DNA from: Elysia marginata
Lineage: Eukaryota > Mollusca > Gastropoda > Plakobranchidae
Reading direction: 5' to 3'
Length of the DNA stretch: 30,640 nucleotides
Assembly (NCBI GenBank): GCA_019649035.1
Contig: BMAT01013940.1
Coordinates: forward strand, 40,314-70,953
Positions 1 through 12,400 of this stretch are shown here, in pieces (the first letter of the stretch is position 1; every line of letters begins with the position of its first letter). Under the pieces are notes generated by a model. That model was not told where the DNA came from. It did no database searches and saw only the letters and a list, made by a program, of their open reading frames with translations. The translations under genes were made by a program, and so were the position numbers.

Positions 1-551
1 TGTTTTAACTTTCAAAGCGATCTACAGCCTATATCTCTAGATTTATTTGTATTCTCTTTTAGATCCAGATTTATAATTGTAGATTTGAATCTAAAATTTC
101 AATTTCAGATATTCTAGAAATATAGGCCTAGGCATTGTAAGATAATCAGATCTAATCTAGATCTAGACAAGAGACAAGAGTCTGGTATTATACTTATCTA
201 GGACTAGAGACGGGTTCTAGATTTTCTCTAGATCTAGCTCATTCTAGTTTCTACTTAGCCTACTAGATTCTAGATAATCTAGATCTAGTATTGTTAGAGA
301 TTTTTCCTGGATAGACTAAGTTAACTCGATATAAGGTTATAAACTGAGTCTTTTCTAGAGACTAATGTCTCTACAACTCTAGATCTAGGTCTATGAAGTA
401 GGCTATTTGACCAAACAGATCTAATAAAACTTAGGCATCTAGATCTAGATCTAGAAATCTAAGGTATTGCCACTATTGGACCTTTTGGTGCTATACTTAG
501 AAGCAAGATCAGAAGATCTATATATAGATATAGATCTATGCAGAGATCCCT
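1..551. repeat. AGATCTAG-rich 5' flank
   Basis: The interval is dominated by overlapping copies of AGATCTAG/CTAGATCT (for example near 150-175, 220-235, 280-290, 385 and 440-455). It would contain the AFG1L promoter and 5' UTR, but no TATA box, initiator or CpG-rich segment stands out. The words are palindromic and irregularly spaced, more like diffuse low-complexity enrichment than a tandem array. Confidence 0.6.
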
Positions 552-681
552 ATGAATATGTCTGCACAGTTACATCAGCGCATTTTCACTAGATCTAGAT
601 TAATATTTGAAAACAATTGTGGCTCATTAATATCACAATGCATCTCAAGGACATCACTTCCTGGAGATCATGGTCCTCATA
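552..681 (+). CDS. AFG1L: AFG1L exon 1, mitochondrial targeting sequence
   Basis: The exon opens at ATG 552 (a second in-frame ATG lies at 558) and ends before the strong donor GTAAGT at 682. It encodes 43 codons plus one base (phase 1), which joins GC of exon 2 to make Ser44. The peptide begins [17 protein letters not shown]: no acidic residue in the first 19, several Arg and hydroxylated residues, as expected of a matrix-targeting presequence. The assignment rests on reading frame, splice phase and peptide character, because this part of AFG1L is not conserved. In-frame codons are partly made of the local AGATCTAG repeat word. Confidence 0.75.
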
Positions 682-3400
682 GTAAGTATAACTATAGCTG
701 CCATGTCTGTCTCATTCAATGATTTTTCATTTTGACTTTCAAAAAATTACTTCTTCACTTGTCAGTTTTAATTAAGAATGTTGAAATACCTAATGAAGTA
801 CATAATCTAGATCTAATAGCCAGCTGTTCAAATTATTTTCAAGGCTTTTCCCTTAGGTTGAGCTGTAACTTGTCACAATAGGAGTTAGATCTATGTATGA
901 CTTACCGACTTATCTGCTTCCCGCATCGAATTCGTCGGAACTTGACGCCCGAGCAAATTCAGTGATGCGCCCCGTGAGAGACTTCCAATTGCCTCTATCC
1001 TGCGCAAGTGACTGTAGGTTTTGTAGGTATTAGGTTGTTTTTAGTTTCATTTGTGGAAAGGCCTGCGATAGTTCTTTGTTTAGTATGATGGGCAGTGTTG
1101 TTGATTGTCGTCCCCTGAATTTGGTTGTTAGTGTGTTGAAGTATGCCTGCATGGCTCTGTTGGCCGGGATGTCATTATCTCTTCTTAGTATGTGACCAAA
1201 TGGACGCCAGCGACTTTCGACGATTTGGGCGGAGAGAGGGGTTTCATTGCATATTTTGTACAGGGACTTGTTTGATATTAGGGTTGGGTAGTGGATGTCT
1301 AGGATGTTACGAAGTTGTTTTCTGTGGAATGTGTTGAGTTTGTTTGCCTCTGTTTGTGTCAATGCCCATGTTCCACAATTGCAGATGAGTATTGACTTTA
1401 CGAGAGATTTGTATAATTTGATTTTGATTTCTCTTTTGATTTTATCTTTGCTTATCCAAACATTCTTTAGTTTATACAGTGCGACATTTGACAACTGCTT
1501 CCTTCTTTCAACATCCTCTGTGTCTCCCATAAGCGACCCTACTTTCTTTGTTTTCCTCCATTCTGTTTCTTCTTTACTGATTGATGTTAGTTCGGTTTTG
1601 TTGACGTTAACGATTAGGTCGAACTCTTTAATTGCGTTTTCGACTGCGTCTATGTCAATGTACTGTGATCCTATAAAGTCTACATCGTCTGTGTATGGTA
1701 TTTCTCTGGGTATCAATTTTTCTAGTTTTGTTGTGGGATCACCTATGACTGTCCGTGTTTTTCTTAAGGCGTGTTCAATATATTGTGAACAGTACTGGAC
1801 TTAATCCATGGCCTTGAGGGGTACCAATGTTGCTGTTAAACGGTGCTTGGATGTTGACCAGCTTTATTTATTCTGGTTTCTAGTGTTATGTTACTGAACA
1901 GGAATCTAACTAATCTAAGTTCGTCTTCTTCCTTAATGTCTTCTAAGATGGTTAATATTTTGTTTCTGTTAATGGTGTCGAATGCTGCAGACATATCAAT
2001 ACCTGATATTTTGATACAAACTCTTTCTACGTTTGTCTTAGCCGCAAGCCATTTGTGTGTCCACACTACATCGGATGTGCTACGATTTGGCCTAAAGCCG
2101 CTTTGGCTGTGTGCTAGATATTCTTCAACCTTTGGTCTGATCCTGTCTAAAGTTATCAATGATAGTGCTTTTCTTATTGTATTTAAAAGTGTTATTGGTC
2201 TCAAGTTTCCTGGAGGGCCTTTTGGTTTGCCTGGCTTTTGAATGGCAATCAGGACACCTTTGTTGATGTTTAGATCAGTGTGTGTTTCGAAAGCTTTGTT
2301 TAGTGTGTCTGCAATAGTTTTATCTAGGAGGGGAGGGGCGTACTTAAGTAGTTCTGAGTTAATTTGGTCGTCACCTGCCGCCTTGTTATTTTTCAGCCTA
2401 TTGAGACTTTTGCGCAGTTCGGCTTCTATCTATGTATAGGTGATATTATTCTTTTCTCTATCGCTTCTATGCTTCTACTTTCTTTCAACAAAAGTAGACT
2501 CTACTAAAACTGAAATTCATAATAGCAATGTTTTTTCATTAAAGGGAACTTTTGAAACCACTACAATTTATACATGAATTGATTATTTAATTGTTTACAG
2601 ATAACTCTATGTGGACAATGTATCAGTCAGTATAAAGTTGCTACAAACACAATAAATCCGGCATATATATTGGCCCAAAACTAAGCCCAAATGGGCCAAT
2701 AAAATACTTGTAGACCCAATTGTGCTTGTTATATGAGGAAATGCTAAGCGGGTTAAAGTAGACCAAAGCATCTAGTCTTTAGAAGTTGCATCAATAGTTT
2801 ATGAAACAAGCCACGATACTAATACTGTTGAAATTTTTATCTTTTTCAAAAAAATTATTGAAAGCTCTTCCCCACCTTACCCTCACAACTACAAGGAGAT
2901 CTCTTGCTTTTTGTTTTGCTGAAAATGTGTATTTTAAATATTGCATTTAACTTCTGCTTGCTTTTAACAATCAGTGGTAAAATAAGGTAAAAAATTCACC
3001 TGTTTTGTCTTTAAGAGTCTGTCTACTAACTTTACTTTTTGCAGGCCGCTGGTTCCTTTTTCCGCGTCCACTGAATGAAGCAAAAAACTTTGTGAGAGGA
3101 CATCAAAGCTTATCAAAGGCATTCACCTCTGATAACACTGACTCCAGCCACAGTAGTGCTACTTCAGATCAAGCTGAGGACGGACCTCTGAGAGAATACC
3201 AACAACGTGTTCAATCAGGAGAATTAAATGTAGATGCAGGACAGCATTCTGTTGTCGTAAAACTGCAGACTCTTCATGAAAAACTCAAAACTTACACCCC
3301 CTCAGGAAAAGATCAAGGGTCTTCATGGTTCAAAGTGATTCTTAAGTTTTTTTTTCATTTTATAAATATACTTTCGATTAACTCATGAGGATAGTTAAAC

Positions 3401-3436
<36 letters not shown>

Positions 3437-6400
3437 TGTAAAATAAGATTATGTTTCTTGATAAAATTTAGATTTATGACTTTGGTTAAGGTTAACTGAA
3501 TGCGGACACCACCGATATATACTGCTCTATACGTACTAATGATACAAAAAGATGAAAATTCTGCTATTGACTTTTTCATGAAATGCCCTAAACATTAATG
3601 ACAGGATTGCCATTAATTTATTTGTATTTTCCTTGTTACTATGTTTAAACAGGAAAAATTGGCATCAAATTAGCTGTTTTTAGCAACACAAACAGCTGCC
3701 ATAAAAATTTGAACAATGTTTTTCAAATTTGCAGCGCAAGAAGAAGAAGCCCACTCAGTTAAATGGACTATACCTGTATGGAAGTGTTGGTGAGTAAACA
3801 AAATTCAGTTTTTAAATAGATACTGGACTTGTAACAAAAATCTTCGCATTAACAACCGATCCTTTGATCAATTTCATTTTGCATATATTATAGGAACTTC
3901 TGTATGGTTTATCTTTTCTTACATAAAGATATGGAGCTTGTGTTTTTTTTTTAAAGTCCGAATGGGATCAGAAAAAACCTTTTCTTGTCTCATTTTTACT
4001 CTATGTATTGGAATTCAGACAAATGAGAAATGCCTAGGTTTTGGATTTGCTTCTTTGCATTATTTCAGGCACTGGCAAGACAATGTTGATGGACATGTTT
4101 CATGATACAAGCTCTATACAAAAAAAGAAACGAGTTCACTTCCACAAGTTTATGTTAGACGTCCACAAACGTATGTATCAAGCCGCTTGTTCTTTTACAA
4201 TATCATCTGTAAAACCCTGATTAATTTTAGCATCTTTTGCCTTTTTAAACATATTTACACAAAGATAAAATCAGTTAACTTGTGTGATTTTTACCTGGAT
4301 GTCAGATTTCTTCTGTATTGCAATTTTCTGTGGTGGCCCACAGTGACAAAAATCTTAGGTAAAAATTTAGCCCTAATTCTCAGCAGATCTGGGTTGATCG
4401 TAAAGAATCAACTGAAGTAGGTCCTGTGTTATGAAGCACTTTGCTTCATGTTAGCACTAATCAAACATACCCCTAGCCTGGATCTCTCTATATTGCATAA
4501 CCATAAATTTGTAGTCTTGGGTCTCTACCCTTTACACACATCCACACACACACACACACAGAAAGTAGGCTGTACAGGTAAACACTGCTAAGAAAACAAA
4601 CAAGGGACCCCTGGTCAAATTGTTTCTGCGAGTGGACTAGACGTTGGGTCCATGGGAAATCAAAGGTAATAATGCGTCAACCGGACCTACCTTTATTCCA
4701 GGAAAAATAGCCAAGGAAACCAAAAATGAAACTCACCTTGTTTTCCCTTTCCTTTTGCTGCATCTTCTATCTTCTCCGTAATTCCTGCTGTCTTTCCCTA
4801 GTCTCTTTTTCATGCCTATAGATGCTCAACTTTTCAATCTTCTCTTTTTCCCTCCCTCCCTCTAAAGTTTGTTTTTCTGTAACGTTCCGGTACCTCTCTG
4901 CCTCTGACTTTTTGTCCACCCTTCTCATCTGCAAAACTTCATTGTACAGTAGTATCCAGTCAAACGCAAGGCACTTGGGAGGCTCAAACAGCATAGGCCT
5001 TTAGGAGATGCGTACACTTATAAAAAGTAGCAATAGTAGTAAAAGTTACACCATTTAGAACGCGACAATAAAACCGCAAACCGACAAAGTCTACACCATC
5101 AAGATTTTGACTGATATATGTCTTGTAGCCTAGTGTATAGATCTCTGTGAATAGCAATATCGCACTACAAACATCTAATAAGCTGATAATCAAAGGGGGA
5201 AGCATATTCAGGCTGAATGCTCTACAGTCCTACACCAGTTGACTTGTCAGTATGGTACATGCGAGGACCCGCAGGAGTATGTTGCATCATACCGCTTCAT
5301 CTCCACCCCACAACCCTATTTGTCCACCATTTATTCTGCCTCTTCACTTAAAAGGTATATTTTGCTGATCTCATAGCGTATGTTTAGCCAATATAGCGTT
5401 TGTTTAGGGTACACTGATTATATTGAAAATTGCTGTTAGTTAAACAGTATAGTGCATTTATCTGACGTGCGTCTAACCAGACACTGCTGTATCGTGTATG
5501 AGTTTTCCCTTTCTTTTTGTCCTCCCTCCCTCCACCTCCCCTCTCTCCTCTTATGATTTTAGAAACTGAAAAAGAACTTACTAACATTCAACTCAGCTAA
5601 AAAGTTTAGAGCTTCTAAAATCCTAAATTGAAACATAACCATGTGGTTGAGGAAGTAAAAATTTTCAGCAATTGATCAAGCTCTGCTGCCATACCTGGGT
5701 GAAATGTCCACATGATGATAATTGGTATTGTTATGTGGGAATCTCTGGTGCTTTATGTTACTGTAGTCTAGTACCTGACTCTATGTCATTGATGCTTGTA
5801 GTCAATGCATAGGATGTCTGTGCATGCATTCACTTACTAACAATAAGGTAATTTCTTTAAGTGACACCCCCCCCCTCCGCCCATCAGAAACAGAGTATGG
5901 CCTTTTTATGCTCGCTGTGTTCTGAGGCCAGGGGTGCTGAGGCTAATTATCTGCATTTGAGGGTGCCTCTGCAGTAATTTTATTGTTTGTTGGAATGATG
6001 CGATCCCCTTTCCCCATTTAAATATATTGAGAAAATATTTCTTATCTCTCACACAGTGAAAACTTCGATAAATTTTTCAAATCTACAAATTGTTTCTTTT
6101 GTGACCACCACCTATTTTAAAGAAACTATTACTATGAAGACCTTATTATGAGTTTACCTTGTGTAAAACTAGTGTGTGTGTGTGTTGAGACTTGAGAGTG
6201 ACTGTGCTGTATATTTTTTATTTTTAAATTTTTACGATATGATCAGAATGATTATTATAAAAGGCTTGTCTGAACTACGGCAAACAACCACCCCCTCCTC
6301 TTTCCCGCAGAAAGTTCAGTTATGAAATTGATTTTGCACTGAGACTGACATCCCTGTTTTTACCAAATTATAATGTAAACGAATGCTCGATAAGAAGGCT

Positions 6401-9400
6401 TCTACATATCTTTTACTGCCAGTAATAAGACATGTTTCAAACTTAGCGCATTTGCTGTGTGTCACCGTGGTAATATTAATAAGTTTTTACATGACTTAAC
6501 AAAAGATGATGAAGTTTAGGAAGAGTATCTTTCTAACTTCGATCAGTTAAGTTGTGGTGAATGTAGTCACTCTATTTCTCTATGTCTCAGGTATTCATGC
6601 TGTGAAGCAGCGTCAGCCAAGAATCACGACTACCAGGGACAAACGGCCATTCGATGCAATCAGCCCTGTCGCAGAAGAGATCAGCAAACAGGCTTGGCTA
6701 CTCTGTTTTGATGAGTTTCAGGTATCGGGGACATAGCCTAAGTTCTAATCTATAATCTTGTCTGAGCCAGTATGAAGTTAAGTCCACAAGACATGAGATT
6801 CCAAGTTCTCTGTCCGTAGTTGTGCGCATGTAAAATACTGGTTGTTGTTTTCTTGTTAGTTTTTAATTAGAATTTCTTATCCACAGGTGACTGATGTCGG
6901 AGATGCCATGATAGTTAAGCGTCTGTTTACTGGTCTCTTCAACAATGGTGTAGTTGTCGTGGCAACGTCAAATCGTCACCCTGATGGTCAGTTGCTGTCT
7001 TATTTTTTGTCATGCAATATCGTTATAATTCAAAATGAAAAACCTTCATACTTTTAGTGAATCAAAAAGATGCTATATTTCAGTTTCTTTAAAACTACTT
7101 TTCTTCCTATGACTACCATTTTTTATGTTGAATGTGGAAATATAATCTATAAATGTTACATACATTACAATTAACCACCAACATAGTAAAGGGCATATTT
7201 TACAGGGTAATTTCACCACTGACGAAAAATTGGAGATTAGTGTTTTGTTTGAAATTGGCAGCCCCAGTTGGTATCCTATAGAGAATCTATAGTTGTCTGT
7301 GAAAACTGAGGAATCTGATGTAGCCATAATAATCACGATTGGTATTTGTAAAGCAACTTAAGTTTATATACTCATAGATAAACTATTCTTCGAGTTCTCC
7401 GACCCTTACCAAAGCCCACTAAGTCAAATGCAACTGTTATTAAAAGGCAAATAATATTATCACTGGTTTATTTGTCATCAGTTGAAACTTGATTCTGCAA
7501 TAAGATAAACAGTCCCAGTATCTCGAAGTATTAGTAATATTCTAAAACAAAGATTAGAAATATTAAACGAGGAGTAAGACAGGGGTGTGTCCTATCCCCA
7601 GACCTTTTCTCCCTGTATAGTGAAATGATCATGAGACAGATAGAAGAAATGGAAGGCTTGAAAATAGGTGGACATAACATTAACAACATAAGATATGCCG
7701 ACGACACAGTATTGACAGCAGACTCGGAAGAGAAATTACAAGAACTTCTGAACAAAGTAGTGGAAGAAACCAAAAACAAAGGACTTGAACTAAACAGCAA
7801 GAAAACAGAATCAATGATAATAACGAGGAAAACATCAATATCAAAATGTGAAATCAAGATCGAAGAAAACACCATAAAACAAGCCAACTCATTCAAATAC
7901 CTTGGAACACAGATAACATCGGATGGTAGTAACCACCAAGAGATAAAAAGTAGAATTGCTCAAGCAAAAGCCTCATTTCAACAAATGAAATCCATCATGA
8001 CAAACATAAAGATATCAATAGTAGTGAGAAAAAGACTCCTAGAGACATTTAAAGAAACGGTGCTACTGTATGGTTGTGAGGCATGGACAATTGACGAGCG
8101 AATGAAAAGTTCCTTGGAGGCAACAGAGATGTGGTTTTTAAGAAGAATGATGAGAATACCATGGACAGCGAAGAAAAAAATGAAGAAATCTTAACAGAAG
8201 CACAAACCACAAGACAATTAATGACCAAAATACGAAAAAGACAGGCAAAATTTGTTGGTCATGTCATAAGAAGAAACCAACTAGAACATTTGGTGACAAC
8301 AGGAAAATTTGATGGAAAGAGAGGCAGAGGAAGACCAAGAGAAAAGATGTTGGACAGCCTGGCGGACTGGATGAATATTGAGAAACCATCCGATATGATC
8401 AGAAAGATGAGCTGTAGAGATGGTTGGTTGGAGGTCCCTGATTGCCCACGCCAGCCGCCATGGCACCTGAAGAAGAAGAAGATTAGAATGGAGGCAGTTT
8501 GGTCTGTCTAGCACACCAAAGCAGGTTCTTTATAGTAATAGATTGATTGATCTATTACTATGTAGGCTCAGGTCTACTACAGAATCTTAAGTGACAGTGT
8601 AGGTAGATCTAAGTCTTTAAAAAGAATGCATGTTGTAAATTTCAAATGCCTTCTTACCTCTAAATATATAGAAAGTTCCTTCAACAACAACAAAACGCAT
8701 TGGAGAAAAAAAAAAAACAAGACCTTTATGTGCTCCAAATGGAAGAAAACGAAAAAAAAGTTGATTGGGAGTCTTAATCAAACAGAAACTTTACACAAAT
8801 ACAATGGACAGAGATTATACCATGTGACGTGATAGTGCCTTGTGCGCCCAGATTTTTTCCTTCTATCATTGAGGCGGGTGATCGAATTTTTTTTTTACTT
8901 GAAATATAACAAAGGATTTTTTTGTGCGTCAAATTTTATAAAGATTTATTTTTAAAGTCTAATTAATGACAAGACTGATGAGTCTAGTATATAACCTCAT
9001 AACACCTATGCTGGAAGTATCTACCTAACAAGGCAATAAAACTAAATCAAGAATATTTGGATCTATGCCACCTGTAATTTGAAATGTTGTTAGTATTGAA
9101 TAAAATATAAATCTAGATCTCATTATGTTGCATTGGTCAACAAACAGTTAAAAAAATAACTTCAGATCGACATAGGCCTATGGATGTCTACATCATTGTC
9201 TTTGTCTTCTATTGTTGTTTTTAGTTTGTCTTGTCGTATCTCAAAATGTTATTGAATTCAAAACCTAGTCGATAATATTATAACTCAAAACCTACTATCA
9301 CTGCGTTAAAATATTTAGAGAAAGGTTTTTGTACATATAAATTAAAACTAGTGAAAATTATGTCATAATTTTATTTTATAACACTTCATGTCCCAGTAGA

Positions 9401-12400
9401 GCCCATAGCAATTGTTGTCCAAAACTTAAAAATGAAAAGGCGAAAGTAAAACGCTAGTTTGTCCTGGCAACGGACTCAAGAAATTTCAAATATATTTTAT
9501 GGGAGGTCTGGCATTTGTATTTAAATGAACCATCATGTTTAATTGCGCTTGCACAGATTACTGGTTATAGTCGCACCAGAAAGAAAGTACAATACCACTA
9601 GATCTACTAGCTAGGCCGAGCCCGCAACATATGTGAATTGGCCATGGCTTTTTCGATCAAGGGCAGAGGACTCTCAATTACTGTGCTTGTGAGAATACCC
9701 TGTTGTATTTTGTCGAGATGATGTATTTGAATTAGCAATTAGTCTTTGGTTAATATATAGTGTGATTCTAATAAGAAAAAAACCAAACAAATGTGCATAT
9801 CGATGGCAGGCACATCAAACCTATGATGTGGATATAAAAAAAGAAGCCACATCAGAGGTTTGATGGGCCTGCCATCGATGTACAGCTTGGTTGTTGAGAG
9901 TGCCTTAAATTGTCTGATGACAGGCTGTTATTTGCTGATGTATCTTTAGTCGCAAACAAGAGGAAGCAATAGGAACCACTTGTCACTGCAGCACTTGGCC
10001 AGATCAAGATCTTCCATATCTATTCAGTTTACTAGGCTAGGTTTAGAACCCCTGACCTTGTGATCTGAAAGCAAAGTATCTAGTACTGGATCACATCACC
10101 CCTCAACTATCACATTAATTTTGAAAATTTTCCACATATGGTTTCTCCATAGAACAGGTTATTGTTGAAATAGTCTTTTAATTTCCATCCATACTTAGTC
10201 AACAATATATCTATTTTCAATTTCAGATTTATACAAGAATGGCTTACAAAGAGGAACTTTCTTACCTTTTATAGATATTTTAAAAGTAGGTGCCAAATAC
10301 TGATAATTCTCTTGTCTGAATTGATGATTATTGATTATCCAGTATACCTTAGGTCAGTCAAGAATATGTATATTTTGGCTAGCTGTGGTAACATTACGGT
10401 AAAATATGTTTTTTTTTCTACATTCTAGCAAGTCAAATTCAAAAGAAAAAGCTTATGTAAATAGGTGAAGGGCAGTTAAATAGTTAATGTTTGACATAAT
10501 GATATTTTACACATAATGCTCCAACAAAGATAATGGCATTTCATGAGAAAACTTTATATGATTTTTTAGTTAGATTAGAGAAAACAATACTTTTAGGATT
10601 AAGTTTTATATTGTGACCCCTTTGATTAATTTGCTTTGAATGCCACAGTATTGTTAAACTGCAAATATAGTTAATACTTTTTTTTAACAGGAAATTTGAC
10701 AAAGTGCATATTTTTCATATGTTACGGCGTAAGATCTGATTATCATATGTTAAGGCAATATATCCGATTAGGAGCTAAAATTTTGAAACTTTTTTTTCTC
10801 CCAGATTTTTAGTTTATGTAGCCAAGGGCTGCAATGGTCCTGTTATTGTTCGCACTAGTTTGCTGGTTTGACCCTGAACCACTTCCTAATTAAAATGAAT
10901 CTTATTATAAATAATTCAATGTATATTTTATTGCATGATTATGTAATGGTTTGTTGAAATCAACTTCTCAGAGCCACTGTGAGGTGGTGCCTCTGGATTC
11001 TGGCATCGACTACAGGATGAAGACGCTTCCTGCCGATGGAAAAGTTTATTTTGTGTAGGTCTCCTCTTAAAAGTCTTTGAGAGTCAAAGCACATGAACTG
11101 ATGGGTTTAAATATGCAAAAGCTATTTTAAATATCAGGTGAAGATTACCATGTAGTAAGAGATGTGTAAGATGTACATGAAAGTTATCCCACTAAAAAAA
11201 AGTAAAACCATGGTATGTAGTATCCTGAGTGAAGAAACTAAATGTTACTATTTCATTTTCTTTATTTTTCCTGTTTAGCATACCTCACTTTTTCAGGTTG
11301 GTCTGATTAAATAAGGGTTGGCCATTAAGACTCCATACATATATAGATAGAGATGTGTCTTTGATGGGGTAGATTTCTATATGTGAGTTTATTGTGGAGC
11401 CCAAAATTATTGTGGGGCATATATAAGGCCCCACAATATCACCCCCTCTGCGATCCTATTAAGGGGTCGTATGATCCAAAAAACATGTCAGCTCACAATA
11501 GTGTCTGACATTGATATAAAGGGAAAATTTGGTGCCCAAAAAATTATTCCGATGGCACATTCCGCTTCAACAGCTTCCATGATTTCATGATTCTATAAAT
11601 AGTTTAACTTCCCGGTTGGATTACTGTGCGCACTTTCACTTCCTGTCTGCCAGTGCCTGGTTTCGTTTTGGTTTTAGACCTCATGGGTCATGGCTGGAAC
11701 TCTTCCTTAGAACAAGACGGTGCCAGTGGCTTTCAGGTGAGAAAAAATATTTATACACATTTTTAATATAGAAGTTAGAACCTAAATTGTATTCGCCTCC
11801 ATTTACTTTTTCATATTCAGCATCCAACCTTCTACTGAAATCTGTCGAGGTTTAGATTAAATCTAATCTAGATCTATATTTTTTAAATTGTACAGTGAAC
11901 CTCAAATTCAACGAGCTCGGACCCAAGACCTTGGGCACAACGACACATGAATGGAGGGATTTCCTCACAGGGGTGCCATCGTAGCTAGATCTAAGCCTTA
12001 ATTTCAAGTTAACAAATCATAGGCCTACCTGATGTTTAGAAATTAAGGGTGCTGTGCAATGAGATGCATTGTAATGGTTGTTTCTAGATCTAATTATAAT
12101 TACGAAATGAAGGGTAGGCCCAATGACAATGAGAAATCTCCAACTCAAACAAATCTAGCGGCACCCTAGTGCGGAAATCTGGCCCACATGAAGTCCCATT
12201 TTACTTTCCTCTTTACTTCTATTAAAAAATCTTGGATCCAACGAGTATCAATTTTCCCAACCTCAGGCTTAACAAGGGAAGTAATCTCATGAATTTCTTG
12301 GCTTCGGTGTACACTAGATCTAGTATTAATTTAGTAAAATAAAATTACATCAAACTGCCGAGCCTTTTGTACACTTAATGTGTTTCAACATTCCCTAAGT

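Noticed and set aside
1143-2439. Plus-strand open frames over 1143-2439
   Set aside because: They are antisense shadows of the minus-strand LINE reverse-transcriptase frames.
3335-3388. Extension of AFG1L exon 2 through VILKFFFHF to the TGA
   Set aside because: A T-rich, non-conserved reading past the donor. Splicing at 3334 restores frame to the next conserved exon.
5384-5587. Minus-strand 67-residue open frame
   Set aside because: It translates a pyrimidine-rich tract; low complexity and no homology.
10040-10105. Functional tRNA gene on the minus strand
   Set aside because: The arms do not pair well and no clear anticodon or acceptor stem could be drawn, so it is kept only as a SINE-like head.
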